Assembly (NCBI RefSeq): GCF_900112345.1
Contig: NZ_FOLB01000003.1
Location: 186,001-250,000, forward strand
DNA from: Nocardioides terrae
GTDB taxonomy: Bacteria > Actinomycetota > Actinomycetes > Propionibacteriales > Nocardioidaceae
DNA length: 64,000 bases
Direction: 5' to 3'
Shown here: positions 44,012 through 51,630 of the stretch, piece after piece
Layout: every line of letters begins with the position of its first letter
Numbering within the stretch: position 1 is the first letter of the stretch
Notes under the pieces: model-generated
The model's database searches: none
Seen by the model: the letters and a program-made list of their open reading frames with translations, nothing else
Told to the model about the DNA's origin: nothing
Program-made: the position numbers and the translations under genes

Positions 44012-45036
44012 CCGAAGAACACCTGCGCCTCGGCGTACTCCTCCGGGCTCACCAGCTTGAGCTCGCCGGTGGCGTCGGCCAGCGGGATGCGGACGATCTC
44101 TGTGCCGCGCAGCGCCGTCATCACGCCGAAGTCCCCCTCGGCGACCGCGTCGATCGCGTGCAGGCCGAGCCGGGTGGCGAGCCAGCGATCGAAGGCGGTC
44201 GGGGTGCCGCCGCGCTGGATGTGGCCCAGGACGACGGCGCGGGCCTCGCAGCCGACCCGGTGCTCGATCTCGCTGGCGAGCCGGTCGCCGATGCCGCCGA
44301 GCCGGACGTGGCCGAAGTCGTCGCGCCCGCCGTCGGCCAACGTCATCCCGGAGCCGTCGCGGGGCACCGCCCCCTCGGACACCACGAGGATCGGTGCGTA
44401 GCGCGACTCGAAGCGGCTCTTCACCAGCGCGCAGACCTCGTCGATGTCGAACGGCTGCTCCGGGATGAGCACGATGTTGGCGCCGCCGGCGATGCCGCTG
44501 TGCAGCGCGATCCAGCCCGCGTGGCGTCCCATCACCTCGACGACCAGCACGCGGTGGTGCGACTCGGCGGTGGTGTGCAGCCGGTCGATCGCCTCGGTGG
44601 CGATGTTGACGGCGGTGTCGAAGCCGAAGGTGAAGTCGGTGCCGGAGAGGTCGTTGTCGATGGTCTTCGGTACGCCGACCACGCAGATGCCCTGCTCCGC
44701 GAGCCGGGTGGCGACCCCGAGGGTGTCCTCGCCGCCGATCGCGACCAACGCGTCGACGCCGTCGGCGGCCAGCTGCTCGCCGATCCGTCCGACGCCGTCA
44801 GGGACCTTGAGCGGGTTCGTGCGACTGGACCCGAGGATCGTGCCGCCGCGCGGCAGGATCCCGCGGCACTGCTCGATGCCGAGCTCCATGGTGAGGCCTT
44901 CGAGCGGCCCCTTCCAGCCGTCGCGGTAGCCGACGAAGTCGAACCCGTGGACCGAGACGCCCTTGCGGACCACCGCCCGGATGACTGCGTTGAGGCCGGG
45001 GCAGTCGCCACCCCCGGTCAAAACTCCGACACGCAT
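44008..45036 (-). CDS. pfkA: 6-phosphofructokinase, predicted pyrophosphate-type
   Basis: A 342-residue glycolytic enzyme. MRVGVLTGGGDCPGLNAVIR starts the domain and GVPKTIDNDLSGTDFTFGFD holds the catalytic TIDND. The donor-site residues are GGED with Asp104 and PKTIDND with Lys124; in the family, Gly104/Gly124 mark ATP enzymes and Asp104/Lys124 mark pyrophosphate enzymes. The ATG at 45036 has GGGAG eight bases upstream. A CRP-like site lies in the divergent promoter region. Confidence 0.93.
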   Translation of the reverse strand: MRVGVLTGGGDCPGLNAVIRAVVRKGVSVHGFDFVGYRDGWKGPLEGLTMELGIEQCRGILPRGGTILGSSRTNPLKVPDGVGRIGEQLAADGVDALVAIGGEDTLGVATRLAEQGICVVGVPKTIDNDLSGTDFTFGFDTAVNIATEAIDRLHTTAESHHRVLVVEVMGRHAGWIALHSGIAGGANIVLIPEQPFDIDEVCALVKSRFESRYAPILVVSEGAVPRDGSGMTLADGGRDDFGHVRLGGIGDRLASEIEHRVGCEARAVVLGHIQRGGTPTAFDRWLATRLGLHAIDAVAEGDFGVMTALRGTEIVRIPLADATGELKLVSPEEYAEAQVFFG

Positions 45037-45061
45037 GTGTTCTCCCACTTTGGATCGTTCA

Positions 45062-45077
45062 CGTGACCTGTGTCACA
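45062..45077. promoter_or_regulatory. CRP/GlxR-type binding site
   Basis: CGTGA-CCTGTG-TCACA differs from the TGTGA-N6-TCACA consensus at one base. It is 26 bases from the pfkA start and its centre is about 68 bases from the expected start of the DUF1028 - glpK transcript. Confidence 0.65.
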
Positions 45078-45124
45078 GCGTTGCACGGACGGACCGCGTC
45101 TGACGAGGCCTCCACGCCGGCCAC

Positions 45125-45130
45125 TAGGGT
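45125..45130 (+). promoter_or_regulatory. -10 hexamer of a leaderless promoter (DUF1028 - glpK)
   Basis: TAGGGT, seven bases before the ATG at 45138; no ribosome site. Confidence 0.5.
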
Positions 45131-45137
45131 CGGCCGC

Positions 45138-45956
45138 ATGACCTTCTCGATCGTCGCCCGCTCCGCAGACGGGGAGTCCTGGGGTGTTGCCGTCGCCTCC
45201 AAGTTCCTGGCCGTCGGGTCGGCCGTCCCCGCCGCCGTGGCCGGGGTCGGCGCCATCGCCACCCAGGCCAGTGCCAACGTCGCCTACAAGGGCCTCGCGC
45301 TGGCACACCTCGACGACGGGGCCACCGCCTCGGTCGCCCTCCAGCGCCTGCTCGAGGAGGACGACGGCCGCGACCACCGCCAGGTCGGGATCGTCGACGT
45401 CGAGGGCAATGCGGCCTCCCACACAGGGACGGCCTGCCTGGACTGGGCCGGTTCGCTGACCGGCGCCGGCTATGCGATCCAGGGCAACATCCTGACCGGC
45501 TCCGAGGTCGTCGAGGCGATGGAGTCCGCCTGGCTGGCCTCCGACCCGGCCCAGCCGCTCGCGCGCCGGCTCCTCGCCGCGCTGGCTGCCGGCGACGAGG
45601 TGGGCGGCGACAGCCGCGGCCGGCAGAGCGCGGCGCTGCTCGTCGTACGTGAGGAGGCGGGGTACGACGGCAACGACGACATCGCCGTCGACCTGCGCGT
45701 CGACGACCACACGACGCCGATCCCCGAGCTCGCGCGGCTGCTCGACCTCAACGACCTCTACCTGACCGCCTCCTCGGAGGAGGAGAGGGTGCCGGTCACC
45801 CCGGACGTCGAGGCGGAGCTCGAGGCGTTCGCGCAGGCGCACGGTGCCCGTGACTTCCTCTCCTGGGTCGGGACCGAGAACTACGAGATGCGGGTCGCCC
45901 CCGACCTCGCCTGGATCGACGAGAAGGTCCTCGCGATCGTGCGGGGGGCCGAGTGA
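45138..45956 (+). CDS. DUF1028 family protein (Ntn-hydrolase-like)
   Basis: A 272-residue protein. MTFSIVARSADGESWGVAVA, GVGAIATQASANVAYKGLAL and AIQGNILTGSEVVEAM fit the DUF1028 family, a group with an N-terminal-nucleophile-hydrolase-like fold. The family often carries a C-terminal peptidoglycan-binding-like region; here the C-terminus (PVTPDVEAELEAFAQAHGAR) resembles that part. Molecular function unknown. Its stop overlaps the glpK start (GTGA), so the two are co-translated. Confidence 0.88.
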   Translation: MTFSIVARSADGESWGVAVASKFLAVGSAVPAAVAGVGAIATQASANVAYKGLALAHLDDGATASVALQRLLEEDDGRDHRQVGIVDVEGNAASHTGTACLDWAGSLTGAGYAIQGNILTGSEVVEAMESAWLASDPAQPLARRLLAALAAGDEVGGDSRGRQSAALLVVREEAGYDGNDDIAVDLRVDDHTTPIPELARLLDLNDLYLTASSEEERVPVTPDVEAELEAFAQAHGARDFLSWVGTENYEMRVAPDLAWIDEKVLAIVRGAE

Positions 45957-47431
45957 GCGTCCTCGCCATCGACGCGGGCACGACCGGCGTCACGGCCCTG
46001 GTCGTCTCGTCCGAGGGGAAGGTCGTCGCCCGCGGCTACCAGGAGTTCAACCAGCACTTCCCCCGCCCCGGCTGGGTGGAGCACTCCCCCGAGGAGATCT
46101 GGGCGGCCACCCTGGCCGCGACCCGCGCGGTCCTCGACGCGTACGACGCCTCGGCGCTGGGCGGCCTGACCGCGCTCGGCATCACCAACCAGCGCGAGAC
46201 GGTCCTGCTGTGGGACCGCGAGACGCTCGGCTCGCCGCGGCGCGCGATCGTGTGGCAGGACCGGCGCACCACCGCGATCTGCGATCGGCTCCGCGAGGCG
46301 GGCCACGAGCCGCGGGTGGCCGAGGTGACCGGGCTGCGGCTCGACCCCTACTTCTCGGGCACCAAGCTGGCCTGGATCGCCGAGCACGAGCCACAGACCT
46401 GGGCGCTGGTCGAGTCCGGACGCTACGCGGTCGGCACGGTGGAGTCCTACCTCGTCGCCCGGATGACCCGCGGCGTCTGGCACGTCACCGACGTCTCCAA
46501 CGCCAGCCGCACGCTGCTCTTCGACCTGGCCGCGGGCGACTGGTCGGACGAGATGTGCGACCTCTTCGGCGTCCCGCGCGACGCCCTGCCCGAGATCGTG
46601 CCGAACTGGGGCGCCCCCATGCGGACCGACCCGCGCGTCTTCCTCGGCCTCGACCTGCCGATCGCGGGACTGGCCGGTGACCAGCAGTCGGCCCTCTTCG
46701 GGCAGACCTGCTTCTCCGTGGGCGACGCGAAGTGCACCTACGGCACCGGCTCCTTCGTCCTCACCAACACCGGCTCCGAGATCGAGCGCTCCGACGCGGG
46801 GCTGCTCTCGACCGCCGCCTGGCGATCACCGGACGGCGAGATGACCTACGCGCTCGAGGGTGCGATCTTCGTGACCGGCGCCGCGGTCCAGTGGCTGCGC
46901 GACGGGCTGCAGGTCGTCGGGACGGCCGCCGAGACGGCGGCGATCGCCTCGACGGTGCCCGACACCGGCGAGGTCGTGTTCGTGCCCGCGCTCACCGGCC
47001 TCGGCGCGCCCTACTGGGACCCGAACGCCCGCGGCACGATCGTCGGCATCACCCGCGGCACCACCCGGGCCCACCTGGTCAGGGCCACGCTCGAGGCGAT
47101 CGCCTTCGAGGTCCGCGACGTCCTCGAGACGATGCCCGCCCTGTCCTCCCTCCGCGTGGACGGCGGCGCGTCCGCCAACGACCTGCTCTGCCAGATGCAG
47201 GCCGACCAGCTCGGCGTGAGCGTCACCCGCCCCGGCCAGGTCGAGACGACCGGCCTCGGGGCGGCCTTCCTCGCCGGGCTCGGCAGCGGCGTGTGGTCCT
47301 CCACCGACGAGCTGCGCGACACCTGGGCGGTCGACCGGGAGTTCGCGCCCGCCTCCTCCCGGGAGAGCGCGGACGCGTCGTACGGCCGGTGGAAGGAGGC
47401 GGTCCAGCGCTCCCTCGACTGGGCGCGCTAG
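45953..47431 (+). CDS. glpK: Glycerol kinase (FGGY family)
   Basis: A 492-residue kinase that phosphorylates glycerol to glycerol 3-phosphate. GITNQRETVLLWDRETLGSP, LRLDPYFSGTKLAWIAEHEP and IAGLAGDQQSALFGQTCFSV are glycerol-kinase signatures; KCTYGTGSFVLTNTG is the ATP site. The first phosphate loop reads DAGTTGVTALV rather than the commoner DQGTTSSR, as in a second actinobacterial GlpK group, so a related polyol is possible. Starts with GTG overlapping DUF1028. Confidence 0.92.
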   Translation: MSVLAIDAGTTGVTALVVSSEGKVVARGYQEFNQHFPRPGWVEHSPEEIWAATLAATRAVLDAYDASALGGLTALGITNQRETVLLWDRETLGSPRRAIVWQDRRTTAICDRLREAGHEPRVAEVTGLRLDPYFSGTKLAWIAEHEPQTWALVESGRYAVGTVESYLVARMTRGVWHVTDVSNASRTLLFDLAAGDWSDEMCDLFGVPRDALPEIVPNWGAPMRTDPRVFLGLDLPIAGLAGDQQSALFGQTCFSVGDAKCTYGTGSFVLTNTGSEIERSDAGLLSTAAWRSPDGEMTYALEGAIFVTGAAVQWLRDGLQVVGTAAETAAIASTVPDTGEVVFVPALTGLGAPYWDPNARGTIVGITRGTTRAHLVRATLEAIAFEVRDVLETMPALSSLRVDGGASANDLLCQMQADQLGVSVTRPGQVETTGLGAAFLAGLGSGVWSSTDELRDTWAVDREFAPASSRESADASYGRWKEAVQRSLDWAR

Positions 47432-48264
47432 GAGAGCCGGTCGACGGCCGCCTGGGCCTCGGCCAGCTCGCCGGCGGCCTCGTCGCGGGCGTCCTCCGCC
47501 TCGGCCAGCTCCTCATCGAGCTCCTCGGCCTTCTCCTCGAGGTCTGCCACCCGCCGACGCGCCTCCTCGAGCTCGGCGGAGAGCTGCAGGGCCTTCGCCT
47601 CGAGCTTCGAGACCTGCTTCGCAGCGGCGGCGTGGTCATGCTGCGCCTCGGCCAGGGTCCCGCGCGCCGCCTGCAGGGCCTCCTCACGCCGACGGCGCTC
47701 GGCCTCCTCCGGCTCAGGGTCGGGTACGACGCGCAGCTCCCGTGACACCGGAGCGGCCTCGAACCCCAGCGCCGACGGCAGCGCCACGGCAGCCGCCGCG
47801 TCCACGGCGTCGACGCCGGTCGCCGCGAGCGACGTGACGAGCAGCCCGCTGCGGACCGCCTCGGCGGCGCCCTGGTCGAGGATCGCCGCGGTCAGGGTGG
47901 CCTCCACCTGGTCGGCCACCGCCTCCGTGACCCGCACGCCGCGCTCGCGGGCGACGGCGCGGGCGCGGGTGGTCACGGCGGCGGTGAGCTGGCGGCGCTG
48001 CTTGGTGAGCTCGCGCAGCTGCTTGGCGTCCATCCCCTCCGCGGCGGCGCGAAGCCCGGCGCCGATGGCGAGCACCTGCTCGACCTGCTCGGTCTCGTGG
48101 CGGACGAGGAGGTTGACCACCCACGCGGCCAGGCTGGGCTTGCGCAGCGCCTTGATCCGAGTGTCCTTCGTCTCCTTCGCGCGCTTGTCCCGAGCGGGGG
48201 TGAAGGCGGCCAGTGGGAGCGCGTACAGCTCGTCGGCCAGCGGCAGGAGGTCCTCGTCAGCCAT
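47428..48264 (-). CDS. Coiled-coil protein, function unknown
   Basis: A 278-residue protein without a recognised enzymatic motif. The N-terminal half (DLLPLADELYALPLAAFTPA, then TRIKALRKPSLAAWVVNLLV) is conserved in many actinobacterial hypothetical proteins. The C-terminal 95 residues form a long Glu/Ala/Leu coiled coil. It lacks a signal peptide or membrane segment. Last gene of a four-gene operon (overlaps the arylamine N-acetyltransferase gene by eight bases). Confidence 0.75.
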   Translation of the reverse strand: MADEDLLPLADELYALPLAAFTPARDKRAKETKDTRIKALRKPSLAAWVVNLLVRHETEQVEQVLAIGAGLRAAAEGMDAKQLRELTKQRRQLTAAVTTRARAVARERGVRVTEAVADQVEATLTAAILDQGAAEAVRSGLLVTSLAATGVDAVDAAAAVALPSALGFEAAPVSRELRVVPDPEPEEAERRRREEALQAARGTLAEAQHDHAAAAKQVSKLEAKALQLSAELEEARRRVADLEEKAEELDEELAEAEDARDEAAGELAEAQAAVDRLS

Positions 48265-49093
48265 CGAGGGCCAGCCAGTCGTCGTGGCGCAGCGCCATCC
48301 GCCGGTGCAGGGCGCGCAGGGCGTCGTCGTCGACGCCGGTCAGCGAGACGCCGAGCCCGAGGAGGACGGCCCGCCAGTCGTCGTACGACCGCAGGTCGCG
48401 CCGGAACGCGCCCGCGCCGGTGCGGAAGTGCTGGATGCCGCGGACCGTCTCGGCCCCGCTCTGGTCACGGCGCTGGACGACGAGCAGCCGGGTGAAGTGG
48501 CCGTCCGGCGGCGTGGACAGGCGGGCGTGGTTGGCGTCGACATCGGACTGCGCGACGCCCGGGCGCCCGACGACGGCGCCGCTGAAGCTGCCGGCCGGGT
48601 CGTGCAGGAACGTCCAGCCGCGGTCGGTGAGCCGGGCGATGCGGTAGACGAAGGAGCCCTGCCGGTGCACGCCCTCACGGAGCGGGAGCGGGTCGCGGAA
48701 GGCGTCGCCGAAGCCGAGGTCGGGCCACCACCGTCCGTCGGGGTTCGACGGCGTGGGCAGCCCGCTGACGACGAGGACCAGGTGGTCCAGCAGGCCCGAC
48801 GAGCCCACCTCCGCCAGCATCGACCCGGGGCGTCGCTCGACGTCGAAGCCCAGCCCACGCAGCACCAGCTCGACGGCCCCGTTGTGGTGGAAGCAGTAGC
48901 CGGCGTTCCCGCCGGCGGCGATCCGGACGAGCGTCTCGGCGGGGTCGGCCGAGGTCGGGGCGGCGAGCATGATCGAGAGGTTGTCGTAGGGCACCGCGTC
49001 GAGATGGCGGTGGTGCAGGTCGACGAGGGTCTCCAGCGTTGGCGCCGGACGCCCGGAGACCCCGAGGCGAGCGAGGTAGCCGTCGACGCTCAT
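48257..49093 (-). CDS. nat: Arylamine N-acetyltransferase
   Basis: A 278-residue enzyme that transfers acetyl from acetyl-CoA to arylamines and hydrazines. The catalytic triad is visible: C67 in GYCFHHN, H104 in LLDHLVLVV and D125 in WWPDLGFGDAF. YDNLSIMLA replaces the usual FENL segment near residue 37. It overlaps the flavin reductase gene by four bases, so co-translation is likely. In mycobacteria NAT is linked to sterol metabolism; no sterol genes are visible here. Confidence 0.92.
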   Translation of the reverse strand: MSVDGYLARLGVSGRPAPTLETLVDLHHRHLDAVPYDNLSIMLAAPTSADPAETLVRIAAGGNAGYCFHHNGAVELVLRGLGFDVERRPGSMLAEVGSSGLLDHLVLVVSGLPTPSNPDGRWWPDLGFGDAFRDPLPLREGVHRQGSFVYRIARLTDRGWTFLHDPAGSFSGAVVGRPGVAQSDVDANHARLSTPPDGHFTRLLVVQRRDQSGAETVRGIQHFRTGAGAFRRDLRSYDDWRAVLLGLGVSLTGVDDDALRALHRRMALRHDDWLALDG

Positions 49094-49587
49094 CTCACAT
49101 ACCTGCCCCGACGGTGGAACAGCGGCTCGTCGTCCTCACCGACGAACAGCTCCTCGACGACGGCCGTGACCAGCAGGGACCAGCCGGCCGAGGCCGTCGA
49201 CTCGACCCGGACGCCCGCCCAGGTCCCGGCGTCGGCCAGTCGCGGCCCCCGCGGCGTCGGTTCCCACGCCGCCAGTCGGAACGCGCCGCCGGGCGCCGGT
49301 GCGGTCCCGGCGAACGCCTCGGCGAGGTCGCGGTGACGCCAGGACAGCAGCTGTACGACGGCCGTGCCGGACTCCTCCAGCGCCTCGGCCAGGTCGCTGT
49401 CGGGATCGACGAGGGCGAGCAGGCGCGCCGGCTCACCGGCGGCGACCATGAGGGACGAGACCGTCAGCCCGGCCGATCCCGACGCCCGGCCCGATGTCCA
49501 GAGCGACACCGTGCCGCCGACCCGCCCCCGCAGCCGACGGACGGCGTCGTCGGGGGTCGGGAACGGGTGGGAGTCGTGGATCGTCAA
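49090..49587 (-). CDS. Flavin reductase family protein
   Basis: A 165-residue flavin-binding split-barrel protein. RLRGRVGGTVSLWTSGRASG and SAGLTVSSLMVAAGEPARLL are the typical substrate and FMN regions. The predicted start is a TTG at 49587, giving LTIHDSHPF; no in-frame ATG or GTG gives a better N-terminus and relatives begin MTIHxxHPF. It begins eight bases after the acyltransferase stop. It could supply reduced flavin to a monooxygenase not present in this window. Confidence 0.82.
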   Translation of the reverse strand: MTIHDSHPFPTPDDAVRRLRGRVGGTVSLWTSGRASGSAGLTVSSLMVAAGEPARLLALVDPDSDLAEALEESGTAVVQLLSWRHRDLAEAFAGTAPAPGGAFRLAAWEPTPRGPRLADAGTWAGVRVESTASAGWSLLVTAVVEELFVGEDDEPLFHRRGRYVR

Positions 49588-49595
49588 TGGGGGTC

Positions 49596-50330
49596 TCAGG
49601 CCGCCGGCTTGCCAGACGACGGCGGCGCCTCGGCCGCCTGCTGCTTGGCGAGCTCCTTGGCCCGGTTGGCGTACATGTCGACGTACTCCTGACCGGAGAG
49701 CCGCATGATCTCGTACATGATCTCGTCGGTGATCGAGCGCAGGATGTAGCGGTCGTTGTCCATCCCCTCGTAGCGGGAGAAGTCGAGCGGCCGTCCGAAC
49801 CGGACGACCGGCTGCGCGAAGCGGCCGAAGGCCTTGCCCGGCGGCGCCACCTCGTCGGTCTTCAGCACGGCGACGGGGATGACGGGGGCCTTGGTGAGCA
49901 GCGCGAGCCGGGCCACCCCGGTCTTGCCGCGGTAGAGCCGCCCGTCGTGCGAGCGGGTGCCCTCGGGGTAGATCCCGAACAGCTCGCCCTCGTCGAGCAC
50001 CTTGCGCGCCGCCAGCAGCGCACCCTCCGCGGCGTCGGCCCCTGAGCGATCGATCGGCACGTTGCCGGTGCCGGAGAAGAACGTCTTCTTGAACCAGCCC
50101 TTCACGCCGGGCTCGGTGAAGTACTCCGCCTTCGCGACGAAGCGCACCATGCGGGGCAGGCCGAGCGGCATGAACAGCCAGTCGGCGTAGGACAGGTGGT
50201 TGCCGGCGAGGATGGCCGGCCCCTCCGCGGGGACGTTCTCGACACCCTCGACGCGCGGCCGGAAGACCAGCTTGAGCCATGGGCCGATGGCCACCCATTT
50301 GAGCACCGAGTAGAACACCCTCACGAACAC
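49596..50330 (-). CDS. Lysophospholipid/1-acylglycerol-phosphate acyltransferase
   Basis: A 244-residue membrane-associated PlsC-type enzyme. ILAGNHLSYADWLFMPLGLP holds the catalytic HxxxxD, FGIYPEGTRSHDGRLYRGK the EGTR motif, and KAPVIPVAVLKTDEV block IV. The GTG at 50330 was chosen because AAGGA is eight bases upstream; GTG codons at 50324 and 50318 are alternatives. First gene of the four-gene operon. It probably makes phosphatidic acid or remodels mannolipids. Confidence 0.9.
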   Translation of the reverse strand: MFVRVFYSVLKWVAIGPWLKLVFRPRVEGVENVPAEGPAILAGNHLSYADWLFMPLGLPRMVRFVAKAEYFTEPGVKGWFKKTFFSGTGNVPIDRSGADAAEGALLAARKVLDEGELFGIYPEGTRSHDGRLYRGKTGVARLALLTKAPVIPVAVLKTDEVAPPGKAFGRFAQPVVRFGRPLDFSRYEGMDNDRYILRSITDEIMYEIMRLSGQEYVDMYANRAKELAKQQAAEAPPSSGKPAA

Positions 50331-50355
50331 AGCCGAATCCTTGCAGAATGCTCCA

Positions 50356-51138
50356 GTGACCTCCACCCCAGCAGTCCTTGCGAGCGCCCAGCCGCTCTCC
50401 GTCGCGGCCCGCCCCGACCTCACCGACGGGCGCCGGATCGGTGTCCTGCTGTCCCACGGCTTCACCGGCTCCCCCGGCTCCATGCGCGCCTGGGGCGAGC
50501 ACCTGGCGGCGAAGGGGTACGCCGTCGAGGTGCCGCGGCTGCCCGGACACGGCACCCACTGGCGCGACCTCAACACCACCACCTGGGCCGACTGGTACGG
50601 CGAGGTGTGCCGCGCCTTCGAGAAGCTCGCCGCCGAGAACGACGCCGTGGTCGTCGGCGGTCTCTCCATGGGCGGGGCGCTCGTGCTGCGACTGGCCGCG
50701 GACAACCCCGACCGGATCGCCGGTGTGGTCGTGGTCAACCCCGCGGTGGCGATCAAGCGCTGGGACGTCAAGCTGCTGCCCGTCCTCAAGCACCTGGTCG
50801 GCGCCATGCCCGGGATCAGCAGCGACATCAAGAAGGAGGGCGTCGTCGAGAGCGCCTACCAGCACACCCCGCTCAAGGCGACCCACTCGATGATGAGCGC
50901 CTGGCCGGTGCTGGTCGCCGACCTGGGTGCGATCACGGCGCCGCTGCTCTACTTCCGCTCGACGGTCGACCACGTCGTCGACGAGCTGTCCGAGCCGCTC
51001 ATCCTCGACCGCATCTCGTCGACGGACGTCACGGTGACGCGCCTGGAGGAGAGCTACCACGTCGCGACCGTCGACAACGACGCGGAGCGGATCTTCGCGG
51101 ACTCGGCTGCGTTCATCGCCCGCGTGACCGCCTCGTAG
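50356..51138 (+). CDS. Alpha/beta hydrolase, monoacylglycerol lipase/esterase type
   Basis: A 260-residue hydrolase. IGVLLSHGFTGSPGSMRAWG carries the oxyanion HG, VVGGLSMGGALVLRLA the nucleophile elbow GLSMG, YFRSTVDHVVD the acid and EESYHVATVDND the catalytic His. It resembles Est30-like carboxylesterases and monoglyceride lipases. The GTG at 50356 is preferred to the TTG at 50341. It is divergent from the acyltransferase with only 25 bases between starts, so both are probably leaderless. Confidence 0.9.
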   Translation: MTSTPAVLASAQPLSVAARPDLTDGRRIGVLLSHGFTGSPGSMRAWGEHLAAKGYAVEVPRLPGHGTHWRDLNTTTWADWYGEVCRAFEKLAAENDAVVVGGLSMGGALVLRLAADNPDRIAGVVVVNPAVAIKRWDVKLLPVLKHLVGAMPGISSDIKKEGVVESAYQHTPLKATHSMMSAWPVLVADLGAITAPLLYFRSTVDHVVDELSEPLILDRISSTDVTVTRLEESYHVATVDNDAERIFADSAAFIARVTAS

Positions 51139-51141
51139 GCT
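51136..51141 (+). promoter_or_regulatory. -10 hexamer of a leaderless promoter (acidic membrane protein)
   Basis: TAGGCT, six bases before the GTG at 51148, overlapping the stop codon of the esterase gene. Confidence 0.4.
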
Positions 51142-51147
51142 GGGGGC

Positions 51148-51630
51148 GTGCCACCGACCGAGGAGCCCGACGACCTGGACCTGACGGCGTGGCGCGAGAT
51201 CGTCGAGAACTACGGCGACCGGGCCGAGCTGCCGCCGGACGACGATGCCGACGGCGTCGTCGACACGGTCGACCCGGTGGTCGAGCCCGGGGCGTCGTAC
51301 CCCCTGCACTTCGGACGGTTCGACGACGACGTCGACGATGAGGCGGACGAGCCCTTCGACGCGTCCGAGTCGATCGACGAGCAGGGGTTCGTCCCCGACG
51401 ACCCTGAGCCCCTCCACCTCGGCCCGGCGCGGACGGCGGCCTGGGCCGGTGTGCTCGGCGCCCCGCTCGTGGCCATGCTGGCGACGATCGTGGTGACGGC
51501 GACCACCCTCACCGTGCCGCACTGGTTCGGCTGGTTGCTGGTGCTGGCGTTCCTCGGCGGGTTCGGCTACCTCGTGGCGACTATGCCGAAGGACCGCGAC
51601 GACCCTTGGGACGACGGCGCGCGGTTGTGA
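51148..51630 (+). CDS. Acidic two-helix membrane protein, function unknown
   Basis: A 160-residue protein. The first 100 residues are very acidic (many Asp and Glu, no clear domain). Two transmembrane helices follow at about residues 102-123 and 128-147, then a short charged tail. Related hypothetical proteins are common beside the ROK/ArsA gene run in actinobacteria. Its 3' end overlaps the 3' end of the convergent ROK gene by 50 bases. Confidence 0.72.
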   Translation: MPPTEEPDDLDLTAWREIVENYGDRAELPPDDDADGVVDTVDPVVEPGASYPLHFGRFDDDVDDEADEPFDASESIDEQGFVPDDPEPLHLGPARTAAWAGVLGAPLVAMLATIVVTATTLTVPHWFGWLLVLAFLGGFGYLVATMPKDRDDPWDDGARL

